The notes beneath the pieces are model-generated. The model made no database searches. It saw only the letters and a program-made list of their open reading frames with translations, and had not been told where the DNA came from. From SG8-41 sp035456985 (GTDB lineage Bacteria; Pseudomonadota; Gammaproteobacteria; Burkholderiales; SG8-41), in NCBI GenBank assembly GCA_035456985.1, contig DATICE010000169.1, positions 1 to 14,980 on the forward strand: a DNA stretch of 14,980 nucleotides, read 5' to 3'. The position numbers and the translations under genes were made by a program. Positions 1 through 6,520 of the stretch are shown in pieces. How positions within the stretch are numbered: position 1 is the stretch's first letter; each line of letters opens with the position of its first letter.

Positions 1-1001
1 GGCGTGACGACGACCTTGCCGAATACCTCGCGCGTCTCGATCAGGCGCAGCCCTTCCACCGCGCGCTCGAGCGGCAGCACCTTGTCGATCACCGGCTTCA
101 TCTTTCCTGCCGCGATGAGGCCCATCAGCGCCTGCAGGTTGTCGTCGTAGAAGCTGTTCGAGCCGATGACCTGCAGTTCGAAGCTCCAGATGTAGCGTAG
201 GTCCTCCGGCGGATTGTAGCCGGCGGTCGCGCCGCACACCAGAATCTTGCCTCCGCGCTTCACGCAGCGCAGTGTGGGCGCCCAGGTGTCGCCGCCTGTG
301 AAGTTGATGACGACATCCACGCCGCCCTCGTACGAGCGCCGCTGCGGCTTGCCGTACTTCTCGACCGCCCATTTCGAGAAATCAGTCTCCTTGTAGTTGA
401 TGACGTGGTCGGCCCCGAGGTCCTTCAGCCGCTTGATCTTGTCCGCGCTGGACGCGCAGGCGATGACCTCCGCGCCGAGCATCTTCGCGAGCAGCACGCA
501 TCCGGTGCCGACGCCCCCGCTCGCCCCGAGCACCAGCACCTTGTCGCCGCTCTTCACGGTCTGGTGGGTAATCAGCATGCGGTGCGCCGTTCCGTAGGCG
601 ACTGGAAGGGCAGCCGCTTGCTCGAAGCTCACACCTTCCGGCATGCGGATCAGCTGGTGCTGGGCAACCAGGCATTTCTCGGCGAGGCCTCCGTGCATCA
701 TTTCGCCCATCAGCCCCTTCTGCCGATTGAGCGGATTGACCAGCACGCGGTCGCTCTTCTTCCAGTCGCTGATGCCGGGCGCGGTCTCCAGAATCTCGCC
801 AGCCATGTCGAGGCCGATGATCATCGGCAGCGGCACTTTGATGCCGGGCATGCCGCGCACGGTGAAGACGTCGTGGTAGTTGAACGAGGTCGCCTTCACC
901 CGGATCACGACGTGTCCCTCCACCGGCCGCGGATCCGGGAAGTCGGTCACGTACGTCAGCTGTTCCAAGCCACCGTGCTGATTCAGAACTACCGCTTTCA
1001 T
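1..1001 (-). CDS. Zinc-free medium-chain dehydrogenase / quinone oxidoreductase-like protein, C-terminus cut by window edge
   Basis: Reading leftward from the ATG at 1001-999 the frame stays open to the window edge for 333 codons. The protein (MKAVVLNQHGGLEQL...) has the two-domain layout of the medium-chain dehydrogenase/reductase superfamily. Residues about 1-125 are the GroES-like substrate domain, and about 130-270 are the Rossmann domain with the nucleotide loop G159-A-S-G-G-V-G165. The position that carries the catalytic zinc cysteine in true alcohol dehydrogenases reads N41-Y-H-D44, so the enzyme looks zinc-independent, like quinone oxidoreductases and enoyl reductases that use NAD(P)H. 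The family is usually about 330-345 residues, so only a few C-terminal residues should be missing. GGAA lies a few bases before the ATG. It sits 100 bp downstream of a same-strand GntR regulator and may share its transcript. The substrate cannot be told from sequence. Confidence 0.88.
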   Translation of the reverse strand, partial: MKAVVLNQHGGLEQLTYVTDFPDPRPVEGHVVIRVKATSFNYHDVFTVRGMPGIKVPLPMIIGLDMAGEILETAPGISDWKKSDRVLVNPLNRQKGLMGEMMHGGLAEKCLVAQHQLIRMPEGVSFEQAAALPVAYGTAHRMLITHQTVKSGDKVLVLGASGGVGTGCVLLAKMLGAEVIACASSADKIKRLKDLGADHVINYKETDFSKWAVEKYGKPQRRSYEGGVDVVINFTGGDTWAPTLRCVKRGGKILVCGATAGYNPPEDLRYIWSFELQVIGSNSFYDDNLQALMGLIAAGKMKPVIDKVLPLERAVEGLRLIETREVFGKVVVT

Positions 1002-1101
1002 TTTATGTTCCGATCGAATTAGGTGTAAATGCGATTCACGCTGGTCGAAATTCGGTCCGCGCCGACGCAGTAGACGTGCAGCGAATTCGCGAGCACGGCG
1101 C

Positions 1102-1827
1102 TCATGGCGGCCCCTCGGCGCCGAGCGCGAGGCTCATGACCGATCCGGAAGTCAGGATTGCGGACAGTACCATGTTGCGCGCCGTCTCGATCTGCTCGCG
1201 GCAGATGCGCTCCGCCGCGTCGCCGTCCCCGCGGCCGAGGGCCTTGACGAGGGCGCGATGCGCGCGCGCGAGTTCCTGCGAGCGGTCGCGCAGCGCGAGC
1301 CCCAGGTGCAGCAGCCGCGTCATCTCGTCGAGAAGCCGTTCGATGGCCTCTGCGAGCCGCGAGTTGCCGGTGGCACGCGCGATCGCCACCTGGAACGCCT
1401 TGCTCGCTTCCAGGAAGCGCGCGGTGCTTCGGGGATCGCCCGGCTCATAGCCGGAGCGCGAAATCTCGTCGAGCGCGCGCAGCCGCTGCGCGCCGACCTT
1501 GCCGGCCGCCATGCGCGCCGCCGCGGGTTCGAGCATGAGACGCAGCTCGAACACGTCGTGGACGTCCTTCACCGTGACCGGCGTCACCCGGTAACCGCGG
1601 CGCGGAATGGCCCGCACCAGCCCGTCATGCGCGAGCCGGTTGAGCGCCATTCTTACGGGCGCCTTGCCGATCCTGTAATGCGAGCAGAGCTGGGCTTCCG
1701 AGATCTCGGTGCCGGGCGCCAGCATGCAGCTGATGATGTCGTGCCGGATGCGCTCGTAAGCGCGGTCCGACAGGAGGGGCATGGCGCGGATTTCGGCCGG
1801 GGTGCGGCCGGGAAGGGGATGGGCCAT
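1102..1827 (-). CDS. GntR-family transcriptional regulator, FadR/FCD subgroup
   Basis: A 241-residue DNA-binding regulator. An N-terminal winged helix-turn-helix spans about residues 20-83 (SDRAYERIRHDII, then EAQLCSHYRIGKAPVRMALN and the wing RRGYRVTPVT). A C-terminal all-helical FCD effector domain spans about 87-225. In FCD proteins a metal is normally held by D-x3-H plus two later histidines. Here the matching positions read S142 and Q146 (in SKAFQVAI), H190 (in RAHRAL) and Q212 (in CREQIE), so only one of four ligands remains and metal-dependent effector binding looks lost. I chose the ATG at 1827; a TTG directly before it (1830) is possible. No Shine-Dalgarno is well placed, and the predicted transcript begins only about 20 nt upstream. 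A later ATG at 1782 would still keep the HTH. It probably regulates itself and the downstream oxidoreductase (inferred). Confidence 0.9.
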   Translation of the reverse strand: MAHPLPGRTPAEIRAMPLLSDRAYERIRHDIISCMLAPGTEISEAQLCSHYRIGKAPVRMALNRLAHDGLVRAIPRRGYRVTPVTVKDVHDVFELRLMLEPAAARMAAGKVGAQRLRALDEISRSGYEPGDPRSTARFLEASKAFQVAIARATGNSRLAEAIERLLDEMTRLLHLGLALRDRSQELARAHRALVKALGRGDGDAAERICREQIETARNMVLSAILTSGSVMSLALGAEGPP

Positions 1828-1854
1828 CAATTGAACACGTGCGGGTTCCTTGAA

Positions 1855-1883
1855 ATTCTATGAACGCGCCGGTGACATGTCAA
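1855..1883 (-). promoter_or_regulatory. Sigma-70-type promoter of the GntR regulator
   Basis: On the minus strand, TTGACA (1883-1878) is followed by a 17-bp spacer and TAGAAT (1860-1855). This is a perfect -35 and a 5/6 -10 at ideal spacing, uncommon by chance in such GC-rich DNA. Transcription would start near 1848, about 20 nt before the start codon, giving a very short leader. Confidence 0.75.
1873..1882. promoter_or_regulatory. Palindrome TGACATGTCA on the -35 box, candidate operator
   Basis: A perfect 10-bp palindrome, TGACATGTCA, covers five of the six bases of the -35 hexamer of the GntR gene promoter. A dimeric regulator bound here would block RNA polymerase, so autoregulation by the adjacent GntR protein is the simple reading (inferred). 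I did not find a second copy of the core GACATGTC elsewhere in the window. Confidence 0.45.
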
Positions 1884-1974
1884 AATACCGAGTAGCCGCG
1901 CATCCAGCTCCGGCGTGGTTTGTCGTGCTGCGACCGGGCGCCTTGCTGCTCCTGGCGCAGCGGCGCGAGCGGCG

Positions 1975-1999
1975 GCCATCAGGCGCCCCGATGGCGGGG
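1975..1999. other. Inverted repeats just after the small membrane protein gene
   Basis: Two overlapping hairpins are possible: GCCATC/GATGGC (1975-1980 with 1990-1995) and CCCCG/CGGGG (1986-1990 with 1995-1999). They lie 12 bases past the stop codon of the minus-strand small membrane protein gene. There is no T-tract, so this is at best a weak terminator or processing site. The rest of 1884-2010 shows no gene that I can support. Confidence 0.25.
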
Positions 2000-2010
2000 A
2001 ACGGACTGCT

Positions 2011-2148
2011 CTAGAGGAAGAGGACGGCGGGGAACGTCGCAACTGCGAGCAGGAGCACCAGCCACTCGAGGTTGTTGCGCTTCAGCCAGCCCGTGAAGTG
2101 CAGGATCAGGATGATCAGCGCGACGACGTAGAAAGCGTAAAAAAGCAT
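2011..2148 (-). CDS. Small two-helix membrane protein of 45 residues, unknown function
   Basis: A short open frame starts MLFYAFYVVALIILILHF and ends AVLFL, with ATG at 2148-2146 and TAG at 2013-2011. It has two hydrophobic segments, about residues 2-18 and 29-45, joined by a short polar loop containing W21-L-K-R-N-N. A purine-rich GGGAGAG lies about 6 bases before the ATG. A plausible promoter lies further upstream (-10 at 2218-2223). The run of aliphatic and aromatic residues without charged residues inside the helices, the good ribosome site and the promoter argue for a real gene and not a chance frame. I do not recognise the family. It is divergent from glpK and upstream of the GntR gene; either link is only positional. 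Confidence 0.6.
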   Translation of the reverse strand: MLFYAFYVVALIILILHFTGWLKRNNLEWLVLLLAVATFPAVLFL

Positions 2149-2181
2149 TCGCTACTCTCCCTGTTGCACCCCCGAGGCCTT

Positions 2182-2198
2182 GCGAACGAAGCGTTCGC
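2182..2198. other. Perfect 7-bp inverted repeat in the glpK / small-protein intergenic region
   Basis: GCGAACG and CGTTCGC flank a 3-base loop (AAG). It lies between the predicted promoter and the start codon of the 45-residue membrane protein, so it would be a hairpin in that gene's leader, or an operator for the divergent pair. It does not match the enterobacterial GlpR operator, whose half-sites point the other way (GTTCG...CGAAC). Confidence 0.35.
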
Positions 2199-2217
2199 GC
2201 ACGGCACTCCACCGATG

Positions 2218-2246
2218 ATTCTAGCGATATTGCCGAGCACAATAAA
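2218..2246 (-). promoter_or_regulatory. Candidate promoter of the small membrane protein gene
   Basis: On the minus strand, TTTATT (2246-2241), a 17-bp spacer and TAGAAT (2223-2218). The -10 is 5/6 consensus but the -35 is weak. Spacing is ideal and the site is about 70 bp upstream of the ATG. I see no equally good promoter in the plus direction for glpK between 2149 and 2300. Confidence 0.35.
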
Positions 2247-2300
2247 GAGGCGGCCAGCTACGCGGAACTTTGACACAATATCGTCAGGAAGACCGCCTAG

Positions 2301-3794
2301 ATGAGCGTGATACTTGCCCTCGACCAGGGCACCACCAGTTCGCGCGCAATCGTGTTCGACGCGAAAGGGGCCAATCTGGCGGTGGCGCAGAAGGAATTCA
2401 CGCAGGTGTTCCCCCGGCCCGGCTGGGTGGAGCACGATCCCGAGGAGATCTGGGTCACGCAGGTTACCGTCGCCCATGAGGCGCTGGCGCGCGCAGGTGT
2501 ACAGGCCGGAAACGTGGCCGCAATCGGTATCACCAATCAGCGTGAAACCACGGTGGTATGGGAACGCAAGACCGGACGGCCATTGTGCAACGCCATCGTG
2601 TGGCAGGACCGCCGGACGGCGGCGGCTTGCGACGCATTGAAGGCGCGGGGCCTGGAAACGCGCGTGACCGAGAAGACCGGGCTCGTTCTGGACCCCTATT
2701 TTTCCGGCACCAAGCTGGCGTGGATTCTCGACAACGTGCCGGGCGCGCGTGCCGCCGCTGAGGGCGGCCGGCTCGCGTTTGGCACCGTGGACAGCTGGCT
2801 TGTCTGGAAGCTCTCGGGCGGCGCGGCGCATGTGACCGACGTGACGAACGCGTCGCGCACTTTGCTCTACGACATCCACGCCGGGTCGTGGGACGAAGAG
2901 CTGCTCGAGATCTTCCGGGTTCCCCGCGCCGTGCTTCCGGAGGTGCGCCCGTCGAGCGGCGTTGTCGCCGAGACGGCCGCGGGGCTTTTCGCGGTCCGGA
3001 TACCCGTCGCGGGCATCGCCGGCGACCAGCAGGCGGCGCTGTTCGGGCAGCGCTGTGTAACGCCGGGAACTGCCAAGAACACGTACGGCACCGGCTGCTT
3101 CATGCTGATGCATACCGGTCAGCATCCTGTACCCTCTCGCAACAAGCTGCTGACGACCGCGGCATGCCAGACCGGCAGCAGGCCCGAGTACGCCCTGGAA
3201 GGCAGCATTTTCATCGCGGGCGCCGTGGTGCAATGGCTGCGCGACGGGCTCGGCATCATCCGGTCGTCGTCCGAGATCGAGAGCCTGGCCGCGGGCGCCG
3301 CCGACAGCGGCGGCGTCTACTTCGTGCCGGCTTTCGCGGGGCTCGGCAGCCCGCACTGGGATCCCTACGCGCGCGGCGCCATCCTGGGACTGACGCGGGG
3401 GTCGACGGCGGCCCATGTCGCCCGCGCGGCGCTCGAGAGCATCGCGTACCAGTCAGCCGACCTGCTGCACGCCATGGAAGCCGACTCCGGCACCAAGCTG
3501 GCGGAGATGCGCGTCGACGGCGGCGCAGTGCGCAACGACATGCTGATGCAATTCCAGGCCGACCTGCTCGGAGTGCCTGTAGTGCGCCCGAAGATCACCG
3601 AAACGACTGCGCTCGGCGCGGCCTATCTGGCCGGGCTCGCGGTAGGCTACTGGAAGGAAGGGGCGGAGATCGATCGACAGTGGCAGGCCGAGCGCCGCTT
3701 TGCGCCCGGCATGAGCCGTGACCAGGTGGAATCGCTTCTGGCCGGCTGGCGCAAGGCCGTGGAGCGCGCCAAGAACTGGGCGCCCTCGGACTAG
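2301..3794 (+). CDS. glpK: Glycerol kinase
   Basis: Phosphorylates glycerol to sn-glycerol-3-phosphate with ATP in the cytoplasm. The 497 residues match the usual length of bacterial GlpK. The FGGY-kinase phosphate loop is D8-Q-G-T-T-S-S near the N-terminus. The glycerol-contact residues known from E. coli GlpK are all present: N79-Q-R81-E82, Y133 in DPYFSGTK, and D242-Q243 in AGDQQAALFGQ. The adenosine-side glycine motif is visible in VDGGAVRNDMLMQFQ (about residues 405-419). An AGGA lies about 11 bases before the ATG. It stands alone: no glpF, glpD or glpR is adjacent, and the next genes on the same strand encode a PhnDCEE importer. Glycerol-3-phosphate made here could serve lipid synthesis as well as catabolism. 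Confidence 0.97.
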   Translation: MSVILALDQGTTSSRAIVFDAKGANLAVAQKEFTQVFPRPGWVEHDPEEIWVTQVTVAHEALARAGVQAGNVAAIGITNQRETTVVWERKTGRPLCNAIVWQDRRTAAACDALKARGLETRVTEKTGLVLDPYFSGTKLAWILDNVPGARAAAEGGRLAFGTVDSWLVWKLSGGAAHVTDVTNASRTLLYDIHAGSWDEELLEIFRVPRAVLPEVRPSSGVVAETAAGLFAVRIPVAGIAGDQQAALFGQRCVTPGTAKNTYGTGCFMLMHTGQHPVPSRNKLLTTAACQTGSRPEYALEGSIFIAGAVVQWLRDGLGIIRSSSEIESLAAGAADSGGVYFVPAFAGLGSPHWDPYARGAILGLTRGSTAAHVARAALESIAYQSADLLHAMEADSGTKLAEMRVDGGAVRNDMLMQFQADLLGVPVVRPKITETTALGAAYLAGLAVGYWKEGAEIDRQWQAERRFAPGMSRDQVESLLAGWRKAVERAKNWAPSD

Positions 3795-3795
3795 G

Positions 3796-3801
3796 TATAA
3801 T
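3796..3801 (+). promoter_or_regulatory. Consensus -10 element (TATAAT) ahead of phnD
   Basis: A perfect TATAAT starts two bases after the glpK stop codon and 53 bases before the phnD ATG. No good -35 hexamer is found 16-18 bp upstream (the region reads AGAACTGG), so an activator may be needed or the match may be chance. It suggests that the importer genes can be transcribed separately from glpK. I see no convincing Pho box in 3795-3853. Confidence 0.35.
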
Positions 3802-3853
3802 CAATCCGCTCCACGCTGCATGGCAATCTCATCCGCATCTCCGGGAGGAACGC

Positions 3854-4900
3854 ATGACCACGACAACGCTCTCCGCGCCGTCACGCACACTGCTGGCGGT
3901 GATTTTCGGGCTGGCGAGCTCCATCGCGTCTGCCCAGGCCGATGACTGCAAGAATCGCGGCCAGCTCGACACGCTCTACTGCGACGAGAACAAGGATCTC
4001 GTTGCCGACGCGCCCAAGGACTCGAAGCGCTGGAAGAATCCCTCCACGCTCGTATTCACTTACACGCCGGTGGAGGACGCCGCGGTGTACGAAACGGCAT
4101 TCAAGCCGTTCCTCGATTACCTTGGCAAGTGCACCAGCAAGCGCATCGTCTATTACCCCGTGCAGTCGAACGCTGCGGAGATCGAGGCGATGCGCGCGGG
4201 TCGACTGCACGTCGGCGGGTTTTCGACCGGCCCCACCGGTTTTGCGGTGAACCTCGCGGGCGCCGTGCCGTTTGCCGTGAAAGGCAACGAGAAGGAGCTC
4301 CAGGGCTATAACCTGATCATGATTGTGAAGCGTGGCAGCCCGTTCAAGAAGCTGACCGATCTCAAGGGCAAGAGGGTCGCGCACACCTCGCCCTCGTCCA
4401 ACTCCGGGAATCTTGCGCCGCAGGTGCTGTTCCCGCCCGAGGGGCTGGTGCCGGACAAGGACTACAAGGTCCTGTTCTCGGGCGGCCACGGCCAGTCGGT
4501 GAAAGGCGTCGAATCGGGCGATTACGAAGCCGCGCCGGTGGCTTCCGATGTATTCACCCGCATGGCGACTCGCGGAGAGATCAAGGCCGACGACTTCCGC
4601 ATCATCTACAAGAGCGCGGTCTTCCCGACTTCGTCGTTCGCCTACGCGCACGACCTCGCGCCGGACTTCGCCAAGCAGCTCACCAAGTGCTTTTACGATT
4701 TCCGCTTCCCGCCGGAGATGGTCAAGACGTTCGGGGGCGCCGACCGCTTCTTCCCGATCACCTACCAGAAGGATTGGGACGTAGTACGCAAGATCGCCGA
4801 GGGGACCGGCACGCCGTACAATCGCGCGGCCTATGAGAAGGAATCGGCGCGCGAGGCTGCGGCCCGCAAGAAAGCGCTCGAGGCGAAGTCCAAGAAGTAA
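3854..4900 (+). CDS. phnD: PhnD-like periplasmic substrate-binding protein of a phosphonate/phosphite-type ABC importer
   Basis: A 348-residue secreted binding protein. Residues 1-29 form a Sec signal peptide ending A-Q-A before D30-D. The mature part has the PhnD fold signatures: FTYTPVEDAAVY (68-79), the oxyanion-binding loop S124-T-G-P-T128, then H177-T-S and S182-N-S-G185, and SDVF (231-234) in the second lobe. Such proteins capture phosphonates, phosphite, hypophosphite or related anions; the exact ligand is not readable here. Four cysteines remain in the mature protein (C32, C43, C93, C279), which could form two disulfides. The last 25 residues are an Ala/Lys/Glu-rich helical tail beyond the usual fold. 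GGGAGGA sits 4 bases before the ATG, a strong ribosome site. It is the first gene of phnD-phnC-phnE-phnE, with phnC 6 bases downstream. Confidence 0.9.
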   Translation: MTTTTLSAPSRTLLAVIFGLASSIASAQADDCKNRGQLDTLYCDENKDLVADAPKDSKRWKNPSTLVFTYTPVEDAAVYETAFKPFLDYLGKCTSKRIVYYPVQSNAAEIEAMRAGRLHVGGFSTGPTGFAVNLAGAVPFAVKGNEKELQGYNLIMIVKRGSPFKKLTDLKGKRVAHTSPSSNSGNLAPQVLFPPEGLVPDKDYKVLFSGGHGQSVKGVESGDYEAAPVASDVFTRMATRGEIKADDFRIIYKSAVFPTSSFAYAHDLAPDFAKQLTKCFYDFRFPPEMVKTFGGADRFFPITYQKDWDVVRKIAEGTGTPYNRAAYEKESAREAAARKKALEAKSKK

Positions 4901-4906
4901 TGACGC

Positions 4907-5707
4907 ATGGCTGAGATCGCCCGGCCGGCGGCGGAACCGCACGCCGCTGGCGCTGCGGCGCTCGAAATCCGCGGCCTGCGCAAGGAGTACCGGCGCGGTG
5001 TCCCGGTCCTGCGCGACATCAGCATCGCGTTTCCGAGCCGCGGCATCACCGCCGTGATCGGCCCCTCGGGCACGGGCAAATCCACGCTGATCCGCTGCAT
5101 CAACCGGCTGGTCGAGCCGACAGCCGGCCAAATCCTGTTTCATGGCCTCGATCTCGCCACGCTGCGCGGCAAGGCGCTGCGGGAGGCCCGGCGCCGCATC
5201 GGCATGGTGTTCCAGGAATATAACCTGGTCGAGCGCCTGACGGTGATGGAGAACGTGCTATCCGGCCGGCTCGGCTACGTCACACCGCTCAAGGCGTGGT
5301 TGCGTCGATATCCGCAGGAGGACATCAACGCGGCGTGGGATTTGCTCGACACGGTGGGACTCACGGCGTTCGCGAACCAGCGCGCCGACGCGCTCTCCGG
5401 CGGCCAGCGCCAGCGCGTCGGCATCGCGCGCGCCGTCATGCAGCGGCCTGAGCTGCTGCTGGCGGACGAGCCGACCTCCTCGCTCGACCCGAAAACATCG
5501 GTCGAGATCATGGAACTGATGGTTGCGCTCGCCGACAGCCGCCGCATCCCGGTGATCCTCAACATCCACAACGTGCCGCTCGCGAAGCGCTTCGCGACGC
5601 ACGTCATTGGAATGGCGGACGGAAACGTCGTCTACGACGGCCCGCCCGACGGCCTCAGCGACGAGCATCTCAAGCAGATCTACGGCGGCGAGGATTGGCT
5701 GGAATAG
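4907..5707 (+). CDS. phnC: Phosphonate-type ABC importer ATP-binding protein
   Basis: The 266-residue cytoplasmic ATPase that powers the importer. Walker A is G52-P-S-G-T-G-K-S-T60, the Q-loop is Q103, and the ABC signature is L163-S-G-G-Q167. Walker B is LLLADEP (183-189) and the switch histidine is H221 in NIHNVPLAKRF. The VFQEYNLVERLTVMENVL stretch after the Q-loop is typical of PhnC. The start lies 6 bases after the phnD stop, so translation is probably coupled. The first 18 residues are an Ala/Pro-rich extension; the conserved domain begins at about L19. phnE follows 18 bases after the stop. Confidence 0.93.
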   Translation: MAEIARPAAEPHAAGAAALEIRGLRKEYRRGVPVLRDISIAFPSRGITAVIGPSGTGKSTLIRCINRLVEPTAGQILFHGLDLATLRGKALREARRRIGMVFQEYNLVERLTVMENVLSGRLGYVTPLKAWLRRYPQEDINAAWDLLDTVGLTAFANQRADALSGGQRQRVGIARAVMQRPELLLADEPTSSLDPKTSVEIMELMVALADSRRIPVILNIHNVPLAKRFATHVIGMADGNVVYDGPPDGLSDEHLKQIYGGEDWLE

Positions 5708-5725
5708 TGGCGCGAAGGGCGAGAA

Positions 5726-6520
5726 ATGAGTGACACCGCGCAATCGAGGCCGTCGGCATTCCTGCCGAACTGGCCGGCGCGGCTGGCATGGCTTGCGCTG
5801 CTGGCCTATGCGCTCTACGCGGCATCGATCCTCGACGTCACCTGGGAGCGTTTCGTCATCGGGCTCGAGAACGGCGTCAGGTTCATCGGCCGGATGATGC
5901 CGCCGGACACGGCGGCGGACAAGATGGCGCTGATGATGCGCGGGCTCTACGAGACGATCGAGATCGCGGTCATCGCGTCGGCGCTCGGCATCCTGCTTTC
6001 GCTGCCGATCGGTCTGCTCGCCGCGCGCAATCTCATGCCCGCGTGGATCACTTGGCCGATGCGCCTGTTCATCGCGCTGTGCCGCTCCTTCCACCAGGTG
6101 ATCATCGCGATCCTGTTCGTGAAGGCTGTGGGATTCGGCGCGCTGGCGGGCATCCTGGCCCTGACGGTGGCCTCGATCGGGTTCATCGGGAAGCTCTTCG
6201 CCGAGGCGATCGAGGAGATCTCCTTGAAGCAAGTCGAGGCGATCCGCGCGACCGGCGCGCCGTTCTTGAACGTGATCAACTACGGCGTGATGCCGCAGGT
6301 GCTGAATCGCTTCGTCGGCTTCGCGACCTATCAGTTCGATTCCAACCTGAGGAACTCGACGATGGTCGGCATCGTCGGTGCCGGGGGTATCGGCGGCACC
6401 ATGTTCGCCGCGTTTCAGAAGTTCGACTACGACTATCTGCTGACGATACTGCTCTCGATCATCGCGCTGATCATGTTGAGCGAAGCGCTGCAGAACTGGA
6501 TCAAGAAGCTCTACCAATGA
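5726..6520 (+). CDS. phnE: Phosphonate-type ABC importer permease, first PhnE
   Basis: A 264-residue inner-membrane permease with a hydrophobic N-terminal helix (about 18-36) and about five more membrane segments. The cytoplasmic EAA loop that docks on the ATPase is E160-A-I-E-E followed by VEAIRATGAP and, at 183-197, VINYGVMPQVLNRFV. The conserved VGIVGAGGIGG of PhnE is at 214-224. GGGCGAG lies about 5 bases upstream of the ATG. It pairs with the second PhnE, most likely as a heterodimeric channel, since both keep intact EAA loops. The stop codon overlaps the start of the next gene (ATGA). Confidence 0.92.
   Translation: MSDTAQSRPSAFLPNWPARLAWLALLAYALYAASILDVTWERFVIGLENGVRFIGRMMPPDTAADKMALMMRGLYETIEIAVIASALGILLSLPIGLLAARNLMPAWITWPMRLFIALCRSFHQVIIAILFVKAVGFGALAGILALTVASIGFIGKLFAEAIEEISLKQVEAIRATGAPFLNVINYGVMPQVLNRFVGFATYQFDSNLRNSTMVGIVGAGGIGGTMFAAFQKFDYDYLLTILLSIIALIMLSEALQNWIKKLYQ

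Noticed and set aside
2115..3416. A 433-codon minus-strand open frame antisense to glpK, running into the intergenic region
   Set aside because: No recognisable domain, Arg-rich; glpK on the plus strand explains the region, and its end overlaps the real 45-aa gene in another frame.
3795..3853. Possible Pho box before phnD (CAT triplets 11 bp apart)
   Set aside because: The half-sites match CTGTCAT in only about 3/7 and 5/7 positions, too weak to claim PhoB control.
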